NCBI GenBank assembly: GCA_025201705.1
Contig: MU616836.1
Coordinates: forward strand, 1-37,534
Source: Dissophora ornata
Lineage: Eukaryota > Mortierellomycota > Mortierellomycetes > Mortierellales > Mortierellaceae
Reading direction: 5' to 3'
DNA: 37,534 bases
The notes under the pieces are model-generated. The model was not told where the DNA came from. It worked only from the letters and a program-made list of their open reading frames with translations, and did not search any database. Of the stretch, positions 10,220-21,159 are shown in pieces. Position numbers and translations under genes: made by a program. Positions within the stretch are counted from its first letter, which is position 1, and the number at the start of each line of letters is the position of its first letter.

Positions 10220-11725
10220 ATGAGCAGGTCTCATATCAGTTACACAAGTTTACCTCAAGCCATGGCCGAGCCAAATGTGAGCATTGGTGCTACCGTCGAT
10301 TCGCGCCTTCCAGGAACGCTTACCAAGAAGGATATAGGGACATCCACCGCAGGATATACGCATCACCAAATACTTGTGCCAACAATAGCGAATAGTAGCA
10401 ATGGGGGTAGCAATAGGAATAGCATCAGCAGCGTTAATACTTTTGGGCAAGTCAGCGAGATGCACCATTTGCCAGCTTCGGCTTTGATCTCATATCCTCC
10501 ATCTTCGCCAAGGCAAAGACTGGATTCCACCTCAAGTAGCTTCCGTAATGTTCGAGCTGATCGCATGCATGAGAGCGATGTGAGTCGGCGCAGGCCAAGT
10601 GCGAGCCGCGATCGCGTATCATCGCATCAGGATGAGCATTATGTCTCGACCACCTCTTCAACTGCGCTCTCATCACAGGAGACCTCCACCTCGGCGCAAC
10701 CCTCTATCGACAGCCGGAAGCCATTACCGTCGTCCTCAGGGGTCACTTGCGTCCCACTTTCGATGCCTGCGCAACCTCCGGGAGATATGGGGAGTAGAGC
10801 AGCTCGAGACGAAAGAGTGGAAACAGGAGCAGGAGTAGGTACAGGAGCGGGAGCATGGGGGTTAATCGGTGAAGGAAGTCGAGGTATGAGAGAAGGGGTT
10901 ATTAGTAACGAGGGGGTCCCCTGGAATTTAAATGCTGGTCTGCATGTGCCACAGTTCCCGTATGACCCTGCCGCTCTCGAGAGCGAAATCAACGCACTAA
11001 AATATCAGATACGCCAGACAACTATAGTTTTGACCCATGTTGTCCAAACCAAGTCCGTCCCTAGCCCCACAGCACTCTTGAACTTATCACAGCAAGACAC
11101 ACATCACCATCAAGGCAAGCAATCGTCCCATGAGCACCAGATGCGATATTCGAAACAATACCAGCAGACGCAGCATCAACAACAGCAACAACGCTCCGCT
11201 ACCGACTGTAGTTGTGCGCTCTTGCAGGCACGGGACGACGGCAAATTCGGAACGGGTCGAGAGGCAACCTTTCTGGCCGCATGTTATTGTCCAGATCCCT
11301 GGGAGTTTCAAAACCGGGTCCTACGTCAAGTTGAGCTGATGCAACAGGAGCTCCATACACTCAAACAAGAGATGTTGGAAATCGAGAGGCGCGCAACGAT
11401 GCGCATGAGGCAGGAGATGTTGGAGTGGGAAAGGGGGAGGGATAAAGAATGGGTTGAGTTAAATGAGCGTTTGCGGAACGCGCTCTTTGCGGTTGAGGAC
11501 GATGGCGATGACAACGCCACACAACAAGAAGGGCAACAAAGTGGTTCTGGAATCGTTGGAGACGTGCGTGATACTTTGCAGAGATGCTCGACAAAGGCGG
11601 GAGAGGACACGCTAGATGAGGATAACAACAACAACAAGGAGGAGTCGGACGTATGCATAGAATCGACAGTCAGCAGCACGGTGGAGGACAAAAGGATGCA
11701 GGATAAGGGCAAGGGCAAGGTCTAG
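10220..11725 (+). CDS. Hypothetical low-complexity and coiled-coil protein
   Basis: From the first in-frame ATG (10220) the frame encodes 501 residues. The N-terminal half is rich in Ser, Thr, Asn and Pro with little predicted order. A middle segment contains His/Gln runs. A more ordered part with 'AACYCPDPWEFQNRVLRQVEL' leads into a charged heptad-like helix of about 80 residues rich in Gln, Glu, Met and Arg, probably a coiled coil. The C-terminus is acidic (Asp/Asn/Glu) and ends in a Lys/Gly-rich tail. I do not recognise a family. The frame is open for 36 codons before this ATG and reads plausibly ('SPYHLALRPGANFPSPTF'). The real N-terminus may thus come from an upstream exon spliced at the TTGCCAG ending at 10145. 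Function is unknown; the coiled coil suggests oligomerisation or scaffolding. Confidence 0.7.
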   Translation: MSRSHISYTSLPQAMAEPNVSIGATVDSRLPGTLTKKDIGTSTAGYTHHQILVPTIANSSNGGSNRNSISSVNTFGQVSEMHHLPASALISYPPSSPRQRLDSTSSSFRNVRADRMHESDVSRRRPSASRDRVSSHQDEHYVSTTSSTALSSQETSTSAQPSIDSRKPLPSSSGVTCVPLSMPAQPPGDMGSRAARDERVETGAGVGTGAGAWGLIGEGSRGMREGVISNEGVPWNLNAGLHVPQFPYDPAALESEINALKYQIRQTTIVLTHVVQTKSVPSPTALLNLSQQDTHHHQGKQSSHEHQMRYSKQYQQTQHQQQQQRSATDCSCALLQARDDGKFGTGREATFLAACYCPDPWEFQNRVLRQVELMQQELHTLKQEMLEIERRATMRMRQEMLEWERGRDKEWVELNERLRNALFAVEDDGDDNATQQEGQQSGSGIVGDVRDTLQRCSTKAGEDTLDEDNNNNKEESDVCIESTVSSTVEDKRMQDKGKGKV

Positions 11726-12001
11726 AATGAGCATGATAGCTGGCCATTGGTTATGCCGGAGGGGGGTTTGTCTGGGGAGAAGGGGCATGAAAGTGCTGAC
11801 GGACAAATTGGAGATACATCGAGCAAGGTTGTGTCATGGGCAAGCGACCATACATGTATATGTGCAGAAACAAATGGCATAAAGGAGGAGTAAGCAGATT
11901 GGAGACGTTTATACTCATTGATATGGATCTGTATGATAGTTAGTTGTGCATCTCAGACGCGTCCAAGGTAATGGAATTAGGTTTGCTTCGATCTTTCTTT
12001 C

Positions 12002-13549
12002 TCAGCGCCAAGAAACGTTGTGCCTCTGTAAGAGCTGCGCAAGCTTCAGCCCTATTTCCCCATCGACATGGTTTAGTTCTCCTACAAGTCGACGCAGACT
12101 TTTCCAATGGTCCAGCATCCACTGAAGATCCTCCTCGTCTAGGATCTGCGCTGTACCAGGGAATCTGACATCATAAATCTTCCTAAAATTGCTGAGCAAC
12201 CCAAGACCTTTGGACAGTCGAAAGTCCAGTCCATGGCAGTGTTCACTTTCTCCAGTCTTATGTAATATGTGGGGGCATCCTATGATGATGACAACAAGGT
12301 TTTGAAGGGTCGAAAGTTGTTCAAAAACACCTCTTTGGAGTCTATCGTCGTCCATGGCGCTCGTCCTCGACACCGCTGACCCTTCGACTGTTGCCAGTGG
12401 TGGTGGTGGCACTTCGTCCGCTGGTATTAGCGACTCGAAGTGAATGAAAGCAATGAGACACTTCAAGGATTTGCAGACCCAAGGCTGGCCCTCAACTATG
12501 TCCTTAGCGTCTATCCGACCGCCCCGGAAGCTCGTCAAAAGCGGGCAAGAAGAGAGAATCGCCTGCATCATCTCACTCGACACAGTCTTACAACTTCCTA
12601 GGTCCAGATCCGTAAGGGTCGAGAAATGTTCAGAAAGGGCCAGGAACGATGCAGATCCAAAAGCAGTTTCAGGAACTCGCCATCGGGTGCATCGCTGCAT
12701 AGCCCGCAGCAGACCGTGCACGTCGTCTTGAGATAGGCCTGAGTGAGGATATTCCAGGCCCCGCAGATTGGGCAGAGCGCCAGCCTTGACCATACAGACA
12801 AATTCTTTGGCGGCAGACATCCCTCGATCAGCCGGGCTAGAACCCATTCGCAGCATCTCGAGATTTGGACATCGAGATATAAACTCGACCCGATCGCGGT
12901 CTAATAGGCGCTGCATATACCGCAGATCCAGGGTTCTGAGTTTCTCGAAAACGGTATTGTTAGGCAAGCTCCGCAGATCGGGGATGTTGGCATTGGTGAG
13001 GATCAGAGTCTCGAGTTGAGCGCAGACGGTCCAAAACTGTGGATTGGAGCATATCTTGGCGCAGCTTATCAGCTCCAGCACCTTTAGATGCTTCAACTCA
13101 GAAATGGCTTGCCAATCAGGCTCGGTTAGTGAGAACTTGAGATGCATCAGGGTCGGATTTAGAGTCAAAATCTCTATGTCGGATCTTTCAGTCTGCTTCT
13201 CCTCCTCTTGAGGTTGGGTGGTTGTAGGGGAGATGTCGAAAAGACGAAGTGATCCCAGGTTGGGGAACGCGCGTGAGGAGTACGCGCGTTCGATAGTGTA
13301 GTGGAAACTGAGGGAGCGGATTAGGTGGCGATGGTTGTTTACGGACTCTGGGCTCGGCCCACTTTCACGTCCGGGCGAGAGGGGATACAGGGAGATGTCT
13401 TCCCAGATTGAGGGCAGAAAGGACGCGTACCAGGCTCGGTTCACGCGGATACACTGGACAAGAGCATGCTTCGGGAGGTGGTTCTTGAGAAGCTCTCTGA
13501 TTTCTGGCAGGTCGAATGGGTTGATGGCGACAAATTCAGCAGATGACAT
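12002..13549 (-). CDS. F-box-like / leucine-rich-repeat protein (first of three)
   Basis: A single exon encodes 515 residues from the ATG at 13547-13549 (MSSAEFVAINPFDLPEI). The frame also contains ATGs further upstream (to 13618), but their extension is short and not domain-like. Residues 10-55 fit an F-box-like helix bundle ('LPEIRELLKNHLPKHALVQC', then 'VNRAW' and 'FLPSIWEDI'). The rest consists of irregular Leu-rich repeats with patterns such as 'LKVLELISCAKI', 'LRTLDLRYM' and 'LTDLDLGSCKTV'. By family it would act as a substrate receptor of an SCF ubiquitin ligase, with the F-box binding Skp1 and the LRRs binding a target; the target is unknown. Such genes are numerous in Mucoromycota-type fungi. 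It is transcribed divergently from the AlkB gene, with 389 nt between start codons. Confidence 0.82.
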   Translation of the reverse strand: MSSAEFVAINPFDLPEIRELLKNHLPKHALVQCIRVNRAWYASFLPSIWEDISLYPLSPGRESGPSPESVNNHRHLIRSLSFHYTIERAYSSRAFPNLGSLRLFDISPTTTQPQEEEKQTERSDIEILTLNPTLMHLKFSLTEPDWQAISELKHLKVLELISCAKICSNPQFWTVCAQLETLILTNANIPDLRSLPNNTVFEKLRTLDLRYMQRLLDRDRVEFISRCPNLEMLRMGSSPADRGMSAAKEFVCMVKAGALPNLRGLEYPHSGLSQDDVHGLLRAMQRCTRWRVPETAFGSASFLALSEHFSTLTDLDLGSCKTVSSEMMQAILSSCPLLTSFRGGRIDAKDIVEGQPWVCKSLKCLIAFIHFESLIPADEVPPPPLATVEGSAVSRTSAMDDDRLQRGVFEQLSTLQNLVVIIIGCPHILHKTGESEHCHGLDFRLSKGLGLLSNFRKIYDVRFPGTAQILDEEDLQWMLDHWKSLRRLVGELNHVDGEIGLKLAQLLQRHNVSWR

Positions 13550-13938
13550 TGTTGATGACAAGGAATGGAGGGGGAGATGCATTACCTGCCATAGAACAGA
13601 GTGTACACTGCCTCTCATCTAAGGTTCGGTCTGTGCCTTGTTGAAAATAACAAAAATCAAGGCTTGGCCCGCCTAAATGAGCTGCATCAATCCACCACCA
13701 CGCCGTCAGTGAAGAATTCTACTTTTGGGCGCAGTGCGCGTGGCAGCGATTGCAAGCGCTAGTCGTAATATGGGAGATATGGGAGGACAGTGAGATGCCT
13801 GCTCTGCTCGGTGATGTCGAGGTTGTTGTTCGTCAAATAAACACCGACGCTCTAATTTTGGTGGCGTTTCATTTCAACCTGCGCTGTCCCTTGATCCACA
13901 TCGCATGCATCTTTTCTTTCAAAATCTCATTCCCCACC
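13550..13938. promoter_or_regulatory. Divergent intergenic region between F-box and AlkB genes
   Basis: This 389-nt stretch must contain the promoters and 5' UTRs of both flanking genes, which are transcribed away from each other. The AlkB-side frame is open back to 13750, but the ATG at 13939 in CACCATGA context is the natural start. I see no reliable TATA box or named transcription-factor site. Shared regulation is possible but not shown. Confidence 0.5.
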
Positions 13939-15823
13939 ATGACCACTCCACCATCAACACACCAAAGCCAGGACACGGAGAGCAGCGATAAAAAGAGCTT
14001 CCTCAGCAAGAAAATAGTCACCAGCAATTGCGAGGAAAGTGACGACCACTGGGACTTCAAACTTGCCACCTTGTTTTCCATCTTCGAGTCGACTTCCGAG
14101 GACGTGCTACACAGAGCCCTTGTCGATGCGAATGGGGATCTCGAGCAGGCTATCCCATTAATCCTCAGCAACAACAGCGATCCGTCTGCTTCTTCAACCT
14201 CAAAATCGTCCGCGGTGTACTCCCGAAGTAACAGCGCCGATAATCTCAATCTCGTAGATGGTTATCCAAAGAGAAAGAGACAAAAGCTGATCCAACCCCG
14301 CCTATCCGCCTTTCTCCCAACCTCCACACCTTCGACATTATCTTCACCATCCACGCTGACATCGGAGCAGCAAAAGAATTCGGGCATTAAAGACTCAACC
14401 ACGTCTCTCCCTTCATTAAATGATCGTCTGCGTTGGAAAGATTCCCTTGATGACTCCACATCCTCTTCTTCATCTTTGCATCGCCCGCCAAAACCCCTGA
14501 CCCTATACAACCCAGACGATGTTGCAAAACACTGCCCTTGTACACTTCTCTTTAATGTCCTTGACAAAGACTTGGCTGCACGCTTACTCCAGGTTATGTT
14601 GAAGGAGTCAGAAACTTGGAATCGGAATCGATGGTGGTTGTTTGAGAGGATGGTGGAGTCACCGCACAAGACATCGTACTATGCAGAACGGAAAGATGAT
14701 ATGGAGGAGGTTTCTGGGTGGACGTATAATGGAATGAAGCAGGATACGCCGCGGAGGTTCTTGCCGGAGATGGACGAAGCCAAAATGGTAGTGCGGCGGA
14801 TCGTGAACGAGCTGCGGAAAACACGAACGATGTAACGTTTTACCTATCGAAAGTGGTGTAACTAGTGAGTCGTCACCAAGTTTTTTTTTCACTTCATATG
14901 TCTAATGGTGCATGTGTGTGTGTCAATTGCTTGTAGACATCCTTACGAAGTCCAAGGGGATTGGAACTGCAATGTTGCTGCTGTGAACCATTACGCCCAT
15001 TCGAAAGAGTCGGTTGGATGGCATGCCGACAAGCTGACATATCTAGGCCCACGGCCTACAATTGGGTCTCTTACTCTTGGAGCGACAAGATTCTTTCGAA
15101 TCCGCAAAGTCGTACCCGGTGCGAAGCACCCAGATACTGCTGGCCAGTTGATCAGCATTGCATTGCCACACAACAGTCTTTGCATTATGTGGCCTCCCAT
15201 GGTAATAAGTGAACTATTCCTGACTGATGAAAAACAGTGTACATTTCAGCTAGTCTCACATCTTTTCTGAATTACTTAGCAAGAAGAATGGAAGCATGAA
15301 GTGCCACCGCAAGCGACTATAACGCCGCATCCTATCAGGTACTTCCTCCTAGATCCCTTCACGTTTGTCTGCCACATGCGTACTGAACTTTCTGGTTTTC
15401 CATCTCATGTTAAATGCTTGTTCGATTAGTAGCACGGCGCGTATCAACATCACGTTTCGTCTGCGTCGCGACGGCTTCTCGCCCGAGGAGACGCCCATGT
15501 GTAAATGTGGCGTAGCCATGGTACTACGCTGTGTGTTCAAGAACCAGGAAAACTATGGTCGATACTTCTACATGTGCTATGCGTCGGGTTCCAAGGAAGG
15601 GCGTACATGCGGGGCGTTCCAATGGGTGGATATGGAAGAGAAGCTGAAGCTGACCTCAAGTCGAACGAACAAAGGAGATACTTTTGAGGACAATAGCACG
15701 AGTGCAGCACAGAGCTCAGAACGTGATGGGAAAACGGACAGTCAGGAATTGAACTTGGCGGACGAGCTGGCCGACCTGCCATTTGCGGCTATTAGTGAGG
15801 GCGATCAACACGAAGAGGAATAA
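13939..15823 (+). CDS. CUE - AlkB (2OG-Fe(II) dioxygenase) - GRF zinc-finger DNA repair protein
   Basis: Four exons (13939-14831, 14937-15201, 15280-15338, 15430-15823) join to 536 residues. A CUE domain at about 40-78 ('LATLFSIFESTSEDVLHRAL') should bind ubiquitin. A nuclear localisation-like KRKRQK at 111-116 is followed by a PIP-box-like QPRLSAFL at 119-126. The AlkB fold holds the iron ligands H327 and D329 (GWHADK) and H392, plus the 2-oxoglutarate motif R410-I-N-I-T-F-R416. A GRF zinc finger follows at about 430-471 (C430, C432, C455, C466; GRYFYMC). The enzyme should oxidatively remove alkyl adducts such as 1-methyladenine and 3-methylcytosine from DNA, like ALKBH2/3; the GRF finger suggests single-stranded DNA binding. 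All catalytic residues are present. Fungal AlkB homologues with GRF fingers are known. The intron 3 acceptor is a tandem TTAGTAG that permits a one-codon variant. Confidence 0.93.
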
Positions 15824-15982
15824 ATGGATTACCCTCGATTAAATAACGGATGTTGACTGTGTTTTAACTGATGTGATGCTCTCGACTCTCTTAAAAATAT
15901 TCTAATTGTTCACTCATTCGCACTCAACCCACGTTGTCTCCCATCATGACGGGCATTCGAGTGCTATCTGATTTTTTCCTCC

Positions 15983-18063
15983 TTAAACTTGAACCTGAGC
16001 CTCGTTTCGGAACTTAGCCATGCGAGCCTCTAGCTCTGGGCGGAAGTGGCGGATCAGACCTTGGACAGGCCATGCTGCGGCGTCTCCCAAGGCGCAAATG
16101 GTGTGTCCCTCAATCTCACGCGACAGCTCCTCGATCATATCAATCTCTCTGGAACGGGCCTCACCATTCTCGAAACGTGTCATCATGTTGGCCAACCACG
16201 AAGTGCCCTCGCGGCAAGGTGTGCACTGTCCGCAGGACTCGTGCTTGTAGAACGCAGAGAGACGCGAGATGGCCGAGACAATGTCCGTCGACTTGTCCAT
16301 CACAATAACAGCCGCTGTTCCCAAACCAGACTGTACATCGCGCAGGGCATCAAAGTCCATCAGGACATCATCACAGATACTGCGGGGCAACACAGGGACC
16401 GAAGATCCTCCAGGAATGATTCCCAACAGGTTGTCCCAACCGCCCTTGACACCGCCGCAGTGTTTTTCAATCAATTCCTTCAATGGGATCGACATCTCCT
16501 CCTCCACCGTGCAAGGGTTGTTAACGTGTCCTGAGATACAGAACAGCTTTGTGCCGGCGTTGCGAGGACGGCCGAATCCAGCAAACCACTTGCCACCGCG
16601 TCTCAAGATAGTAGGTGCAACAGCAACGGTCTCAACGTTAGCGACTGTGGTAGGGCAGCCAAAGAGACCGACATCGGCGGGGAATGGGGGCTTCAGACGG
16701 GGTTTGCCGGCCTTGCCCTCGATCGATTCGATCAACGCAGTCTCCTCTCCGCAAATGTAAGCTCCAGCACCGCGGTGAATATAAACATCAAAGTCGTAGC
16801 CTGATCCGCAGGCATTCTTGCCGATCAATCCATTCTTGTATGCCTCGTCGATCGCGACCTGAAGGTTGGAAGCCTCGTTGTAGAACTCTCCACGAATGTA
16901 GATATAAGCTATAGGAAAGGAAAAGAGAGTGAGAGTCAAGGAAGCAAAGATGGCCAGGAGCGTCGTTTACTGATACTGATAGCCGTGGCGTAATTCAAGC
17001 TATGCAGCACTGACTCCTTACCAGCGTTGGCATGCATAGCGCGTCCAGCGACTAGACATCCCTCGACCAACTTGTGGGGGTCGCCACGCATGATCTCGCG
17101 ATCTTTGCAGGTACCAGGTTCACCCTCATCAGCGTTGACGACCAAGTAGCGGGGGCTAGCGTCAGTTGGATTGAGAAATCGTGCTGCCAGTTAGCAACAA
17201 CGCTGACAGAAGCAGTTTCGGAGGAGAACGATTGGGCGAATGCGTTTATGCGCGCTGTCTCTCGGTATTGTCTTTTGGATCCAGCTCGTGTCACGTATTG
17301 GGACGAATCCTGTCCAATTGCCTTGTCCATGGTGCGTTTTTTTATATTGCCTCCTTCGTGTCCTGGTTTCCTGCTTGACTTGCTCGAGGGGAAGAATTCA
17401 CACTGCTACATCAAACGGGATCTTACCGGCCATCCGAGGGCTTGTTCATAAAGCTCCACTTCAATCCGGAAGGGAAGCCTGCACCGCCACGTCCACGAAG
17501 ACCAGACTCCTTCATCTCGTTCAAGATCCAATCGTGGCCCTTGAGCAGAATCTCCTTGGTTTTGTACCAGTCGCCACGCTTCAATGCACCCTTGAGCTTA
17601 TAATCATGGATGCCGTAGATGTTTGTAAAAATGCGATCTTCATCCTTGAGGTTGCCGAAGGATGTTCTGACAGGGGGGACTGGAGCTTCTGTGGCGAAGG
17701 CACGGACAGCGGTCCGGGTAATATGAGAGCGGGTATGACGCGTGCTGGCCAAAAAGGCTGTTGGGTTGCAATATCGATCAATGGATTGATCGCATACGTA
17801 TCAGAGGAAAGAAAGGATCGCGGTTAGCCGCTAATACCAAGCAACTTTATATCCGAGCATATGAGGTGGAGAAGCCAGGTGCTCTATCAATTCGAGTCGA
17901 AGGTCGACGATGTAGTCGATTGGTGATGCAACACGTTTTGACATGATGCTGTGTTCCGGAACTGATTTCCGTGTCCGGCTCCTGCACGTGCAGTGTCTGA
18001 TACTGTGGTGGTGGTGGCGAATGGGGATTTATTACCCTTGGACAGGCTGCTTGACTGCAACAT
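15983..18063 (-). CDS. NDUFV1: NADH:ubiquinone oxidoreductase 51-kDa subunit (complex I, NDUFV1/NUO51)
   Basis: Four exons (18036-18063, 17427-17757, 17022-17155, 15983-16908) give 472 residues, the usual family length. The first exon is only 28 nt and starts a basic, Ser-rich mitochondrial presequence ([15 protein letters not shown]...). The G split between exons 1 and 2 makes the phase exact. The second exon has no ATG of its own, so this tiny exon is needed. [13 protein letters not shown] at about 98-110 is the FMN/NADH-binding Gly-rich region, and NADEGEPGT at 127-135 follows. The N3 4Fe-4S cluster ligands are C390, C393, C396 (SCGQCTPC) and C436 (HTICALGD). The protein takes electrons from NADH to FMN in the matrix arm of complex I. 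It is convergent with the AlkB gene, with only 159 nt between stop codons. Confidence 0.96.
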
Positions 18064-18398
18064 GACGATGTGTGTTGAGATGGAGGAGTGGGGAGTTGAA
18101 GTGAAGAATGAGAACGTGAACTCTCGGATCCGCAAGCGAAGCCCAGCAATGACAATCGGATTCTCCGAAACGCCGAGTATGGTGACATAGGATTAGTGCC
18201 CGGTTTTTTTTGAGCACATGTGACGTCAACAAAACAATAAATGGAAAGTCAATCGACACTAGTGGGAAGACTCATTTGATCTTGCAGGTCTTTCTAAAAA
18301 AATTGTTTATGCATTGACACCTGCGCCCAGCCAGCTACATCAAACCCCTGTACGTCTCGCACAACATTCTTCAGCCCCACTACCGCGCTTTGGAAGTA
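18064..18398. other. Intergenic between NDUFV1 start and transposase 3' end
   Basis: This stretch contains the NDUFV1 promoter and 5' UTR (minus-strand sense) and the 3' flank of the MULE gene, including homopolymer runs near 18205-18211 and 18295-18301. I looked here and in 20996-21160 for a terminal inverted repeat pair bounding the MULE gene and found none by eye. Confidence 0.45.
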
Positions 18399-20995
18399 CT
18401 ACAATGTGCATCGTATTTTTTTGCCATTACTCACAACATCAATCAGTTCTTCACAAGCAACCAACAGCTCGTGCTCGCATTCCTGAAAAGCCTCAGCAAT
18501 TTCCTCCTCTCTCGCTCTTTTCTGTGCTTCTTGGTGTTCAGCTCTCGTTGCCTGAAGCTGGAGCACCAAATGCGGCGAAAGAGTGCTTCCAAGAGGAGGC
18601 TCGAAATCCTGACCAACGCCAATCGCTTCCTGGGTCTCTTGTGGCTCTTGGGGTAGTATAGGATCGCCACCGTATTTAATTTCCAGGTCAACGTAGACCC
18701 TTGGTACCAAATACATATGCTTGCATGGCAACTTTTGCTGGACGTAATCCTCGCACGAGCAAGAAAGAAGAAGAACCCTGTTCATGTCCACAAAAACAGA
18801 GTACTCCGCGCCCGGTTGAGTAAACGACTTCACCAAAAACTATGGTGATGAAAAGCTATTAGAGTGATATTCATGTTGTGCATGGTGGTCAAAGATACTA
18901 TCCGCATATGAGCTCGCACCTTTCTTTCGTCCATCTTCTCTGTGACCATGTTTCTTGCTGTGTCGAAATCCAACGCCATCGCCTTCGCTCTTCTCTCCCT
19001 GTCATATTCCGAGAGTTGTAGAGGTTGTAGTCCCTGTCTAATCTTGTAGTAGGCGATTCTGAAGTCTGTGTTGGTGACTTCTTGCAGAAGGTAGATTAGG
19101 AAATCTGCACGCACATTGCGTTCACTTCCCAGATGGCGCTTCTTCAGAGTGTTGCGCCAGCTCTCTATCAAATTGTTGGTGTCGACATGCTGGTAGTCCT
19201 GGCAGAGAGTGATATTATAACAGATAAAGAGTTATTAATATCAGTGAGCGGAGTTGCTCTTTTTTTTTTTTTTTTTGGAAGGGGGGTTCCTTCCAATGCC
19301 TTTGTCATCTCACCTGTCTCACAAAGCTAGCCCATTTTGAGATCTTTTCTGCTGTCATCCAGTTCTTCTCAATATAGGTGATAACGGAGCAGGCTTGCGG
19401 GAATTTGTTCTTGAAGGCATTCCACAACGTCGTCAATTCTTCAGGAGACGATGCAACTCGCACCTTATTCAGATCAGGTTGCATGGCGTCACCATCTTTC
19501 GCCTATAGAGAATTGCAAGCACGTTAATACAAAGCCATGTACACTGGTGACATGTTCCTTGACTTCACTTACCGAACATCCTTTCAACTTCTTCTCCCAA
19601 TTTTGTCCCACATGGAAAAGGGAGTAGTAGATGGCTGCATTGGGGAACACTTGCTTCAGAGCTTCAGACTCCACCACAGAACAATCCGCCATGAATTTCG
19701 ACATCTTTAGCCCACAGTCATTCTTGAGCCAGGTCAACCATATCCTTAGGATGTCGCTATCATTGAAAAAGTCACTTCAGTCAACTGAATGTGTTGCGAT
19801 TTCAACACAAAACTACATGCCACCTACGTTGACTCTGAGTTGCAGAACATATACGCAATGGGTATGCCTTTCTGCACATTCCGATCCTTGACAAGAATCG
19901 TGAACAGAAAAGAGGATGTATACGCCTGCACTGTGTCTCCACCTGACTTCAAGGACTTGACAGCCATGTGTGTTGAATCAATGCATGCTATGGTGTCATT
20001 GTCTTTCATAATCTGTTAAACAATAGGATAGGATAAGGATATTAGAAGACGCGAGGAACTGAAGAACGTGTCTTACGCGAAATTTTTACCTTCAACTGAA
20101 ATAAAGTACTCCAGGCAATTAAAAATTTGTTTGGCGAGTCACCGACACCATTTAGGAACTTTCCCTGGCCACCATCTTGATGAATCGTTGTAATCCAAAG
20201 CTTCACGCTGTCTGTAATGTCGCTAGCCTTTTGGTATACCTTCTTGCGCTGACGATATATAGCTCCGCGAACATCATTGTAGGTTATAAGCATGCCTGGA
20301 GGAGCGGCCGTTTCATCTCGTTCTAGCTACAATATTGAGATCTTAGCCATCATGTCATGGAGAGATTCAACCATGTGCCAATGATTTTCAATGAAAGACA
20401 CAATATGTACCGATTGAAGAAGCTCCTCACTTGGTCGCAGCTTTTTTTTTATTCCTTTCCAGTCAAGGCCTTCTTCGACCTTTGATTTTATCCATTCGAT
20501 CTCGTTGGTGCTCAATGGGAGAAGCGCCCTGGCTTTCACCGAGTCGTCATGATTATGACGCCAATGGTACTCCACAATCACTCTGTCGTCGCCCACAGGT
20601 TTTTGAATCCTGATGTTCGCGCCGCAACTAGTACCGACAGAGCCACGGCCAATGACTAAGGCTTTACCGGGACGCTGACGCCTGCATGCAAACTTGAAAG
20701 ACCAGTCGAATATACGAGGTTTACCCCTACCGCCAGAGGGTCTCCCATAAACTGGGAGTTCATCGTCTGGGCCCCTGTTGAACAAGGCTTCGCGAGCACT
20801 TCGCTCTGAACAAAGTTCCCATTGAAATGCGACTCTTTCTTGACTCCAAAATACTCGAAATTCATCAATGGTGAAACAAGCATTAAAGACATTTAGCGAG
20901 TCGCGATTCCTTGGGAAAGGATGACGTTCGACAGGTGCAAGAGGGTCGAATTCTGTGGGAAATAGGATCACATCCTTGACTTTCAAAGGGGTCAT
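18399..20995 (-). mobile_element. Mutator-like (MULE) transposase gene, seven exons, apparently intact
   Basis: Exons 20411-20995, 20090-20326, 19828-20012, 19573-19756, 19314-19502, 18920-19198 and 18399-18839 join without a stop into 699 residues. All six introns have GT..AG ends and agree in phase. The N-terminal zinc region has C104, C124 and the pair H147/H149 ('HWRHNHD'), like the FAR1/WRKY-GCM1-type finger of MULE transposases. The DDE catalytic residues are D286 (CIDSTHM), D360 (MADCS, followed by 'SLFHVGQNW') and E472 (NNLIESW). Spacing of 74 and 112 residues fits MULEs. A SWIM zinc finger lies at C580, C582, C592, H594, and the tail is Glu-rich and helical. Family role: cut-and-paste transposition, or transcription regulation in domesticated members such as plant FAR1/FHY3. 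I found no terminal inverted repeats by eye. Start chosen: ATG at 20993-20995; an in-frame ATG at 21086-21088 would add 31 residues. Confidence 0.88.
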
Positions 20996-21159
20996 GGTTG
21001 ATGGGAGACAAGGGAAACAGGAATTCAAAGAAAGATGTTGAAACCCACCTGAGAGGAGCAGATGTGTATAATGGAAAAATTGCGCCATGCTCTGGAAAAA
21101 TTATGTTCATGTGCACGGTTGGATATTTTTTTTTTTGACTAACAAGATAATAGGATACG

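Noticed and set aside
13939..18063. Functional link between the AlkB and NDUFV1 genes
   Set aside because: They are merely convergent neighbours with 159 nt between stops; nothing suggests joint function beyond possible overlapping 3' UTRs.
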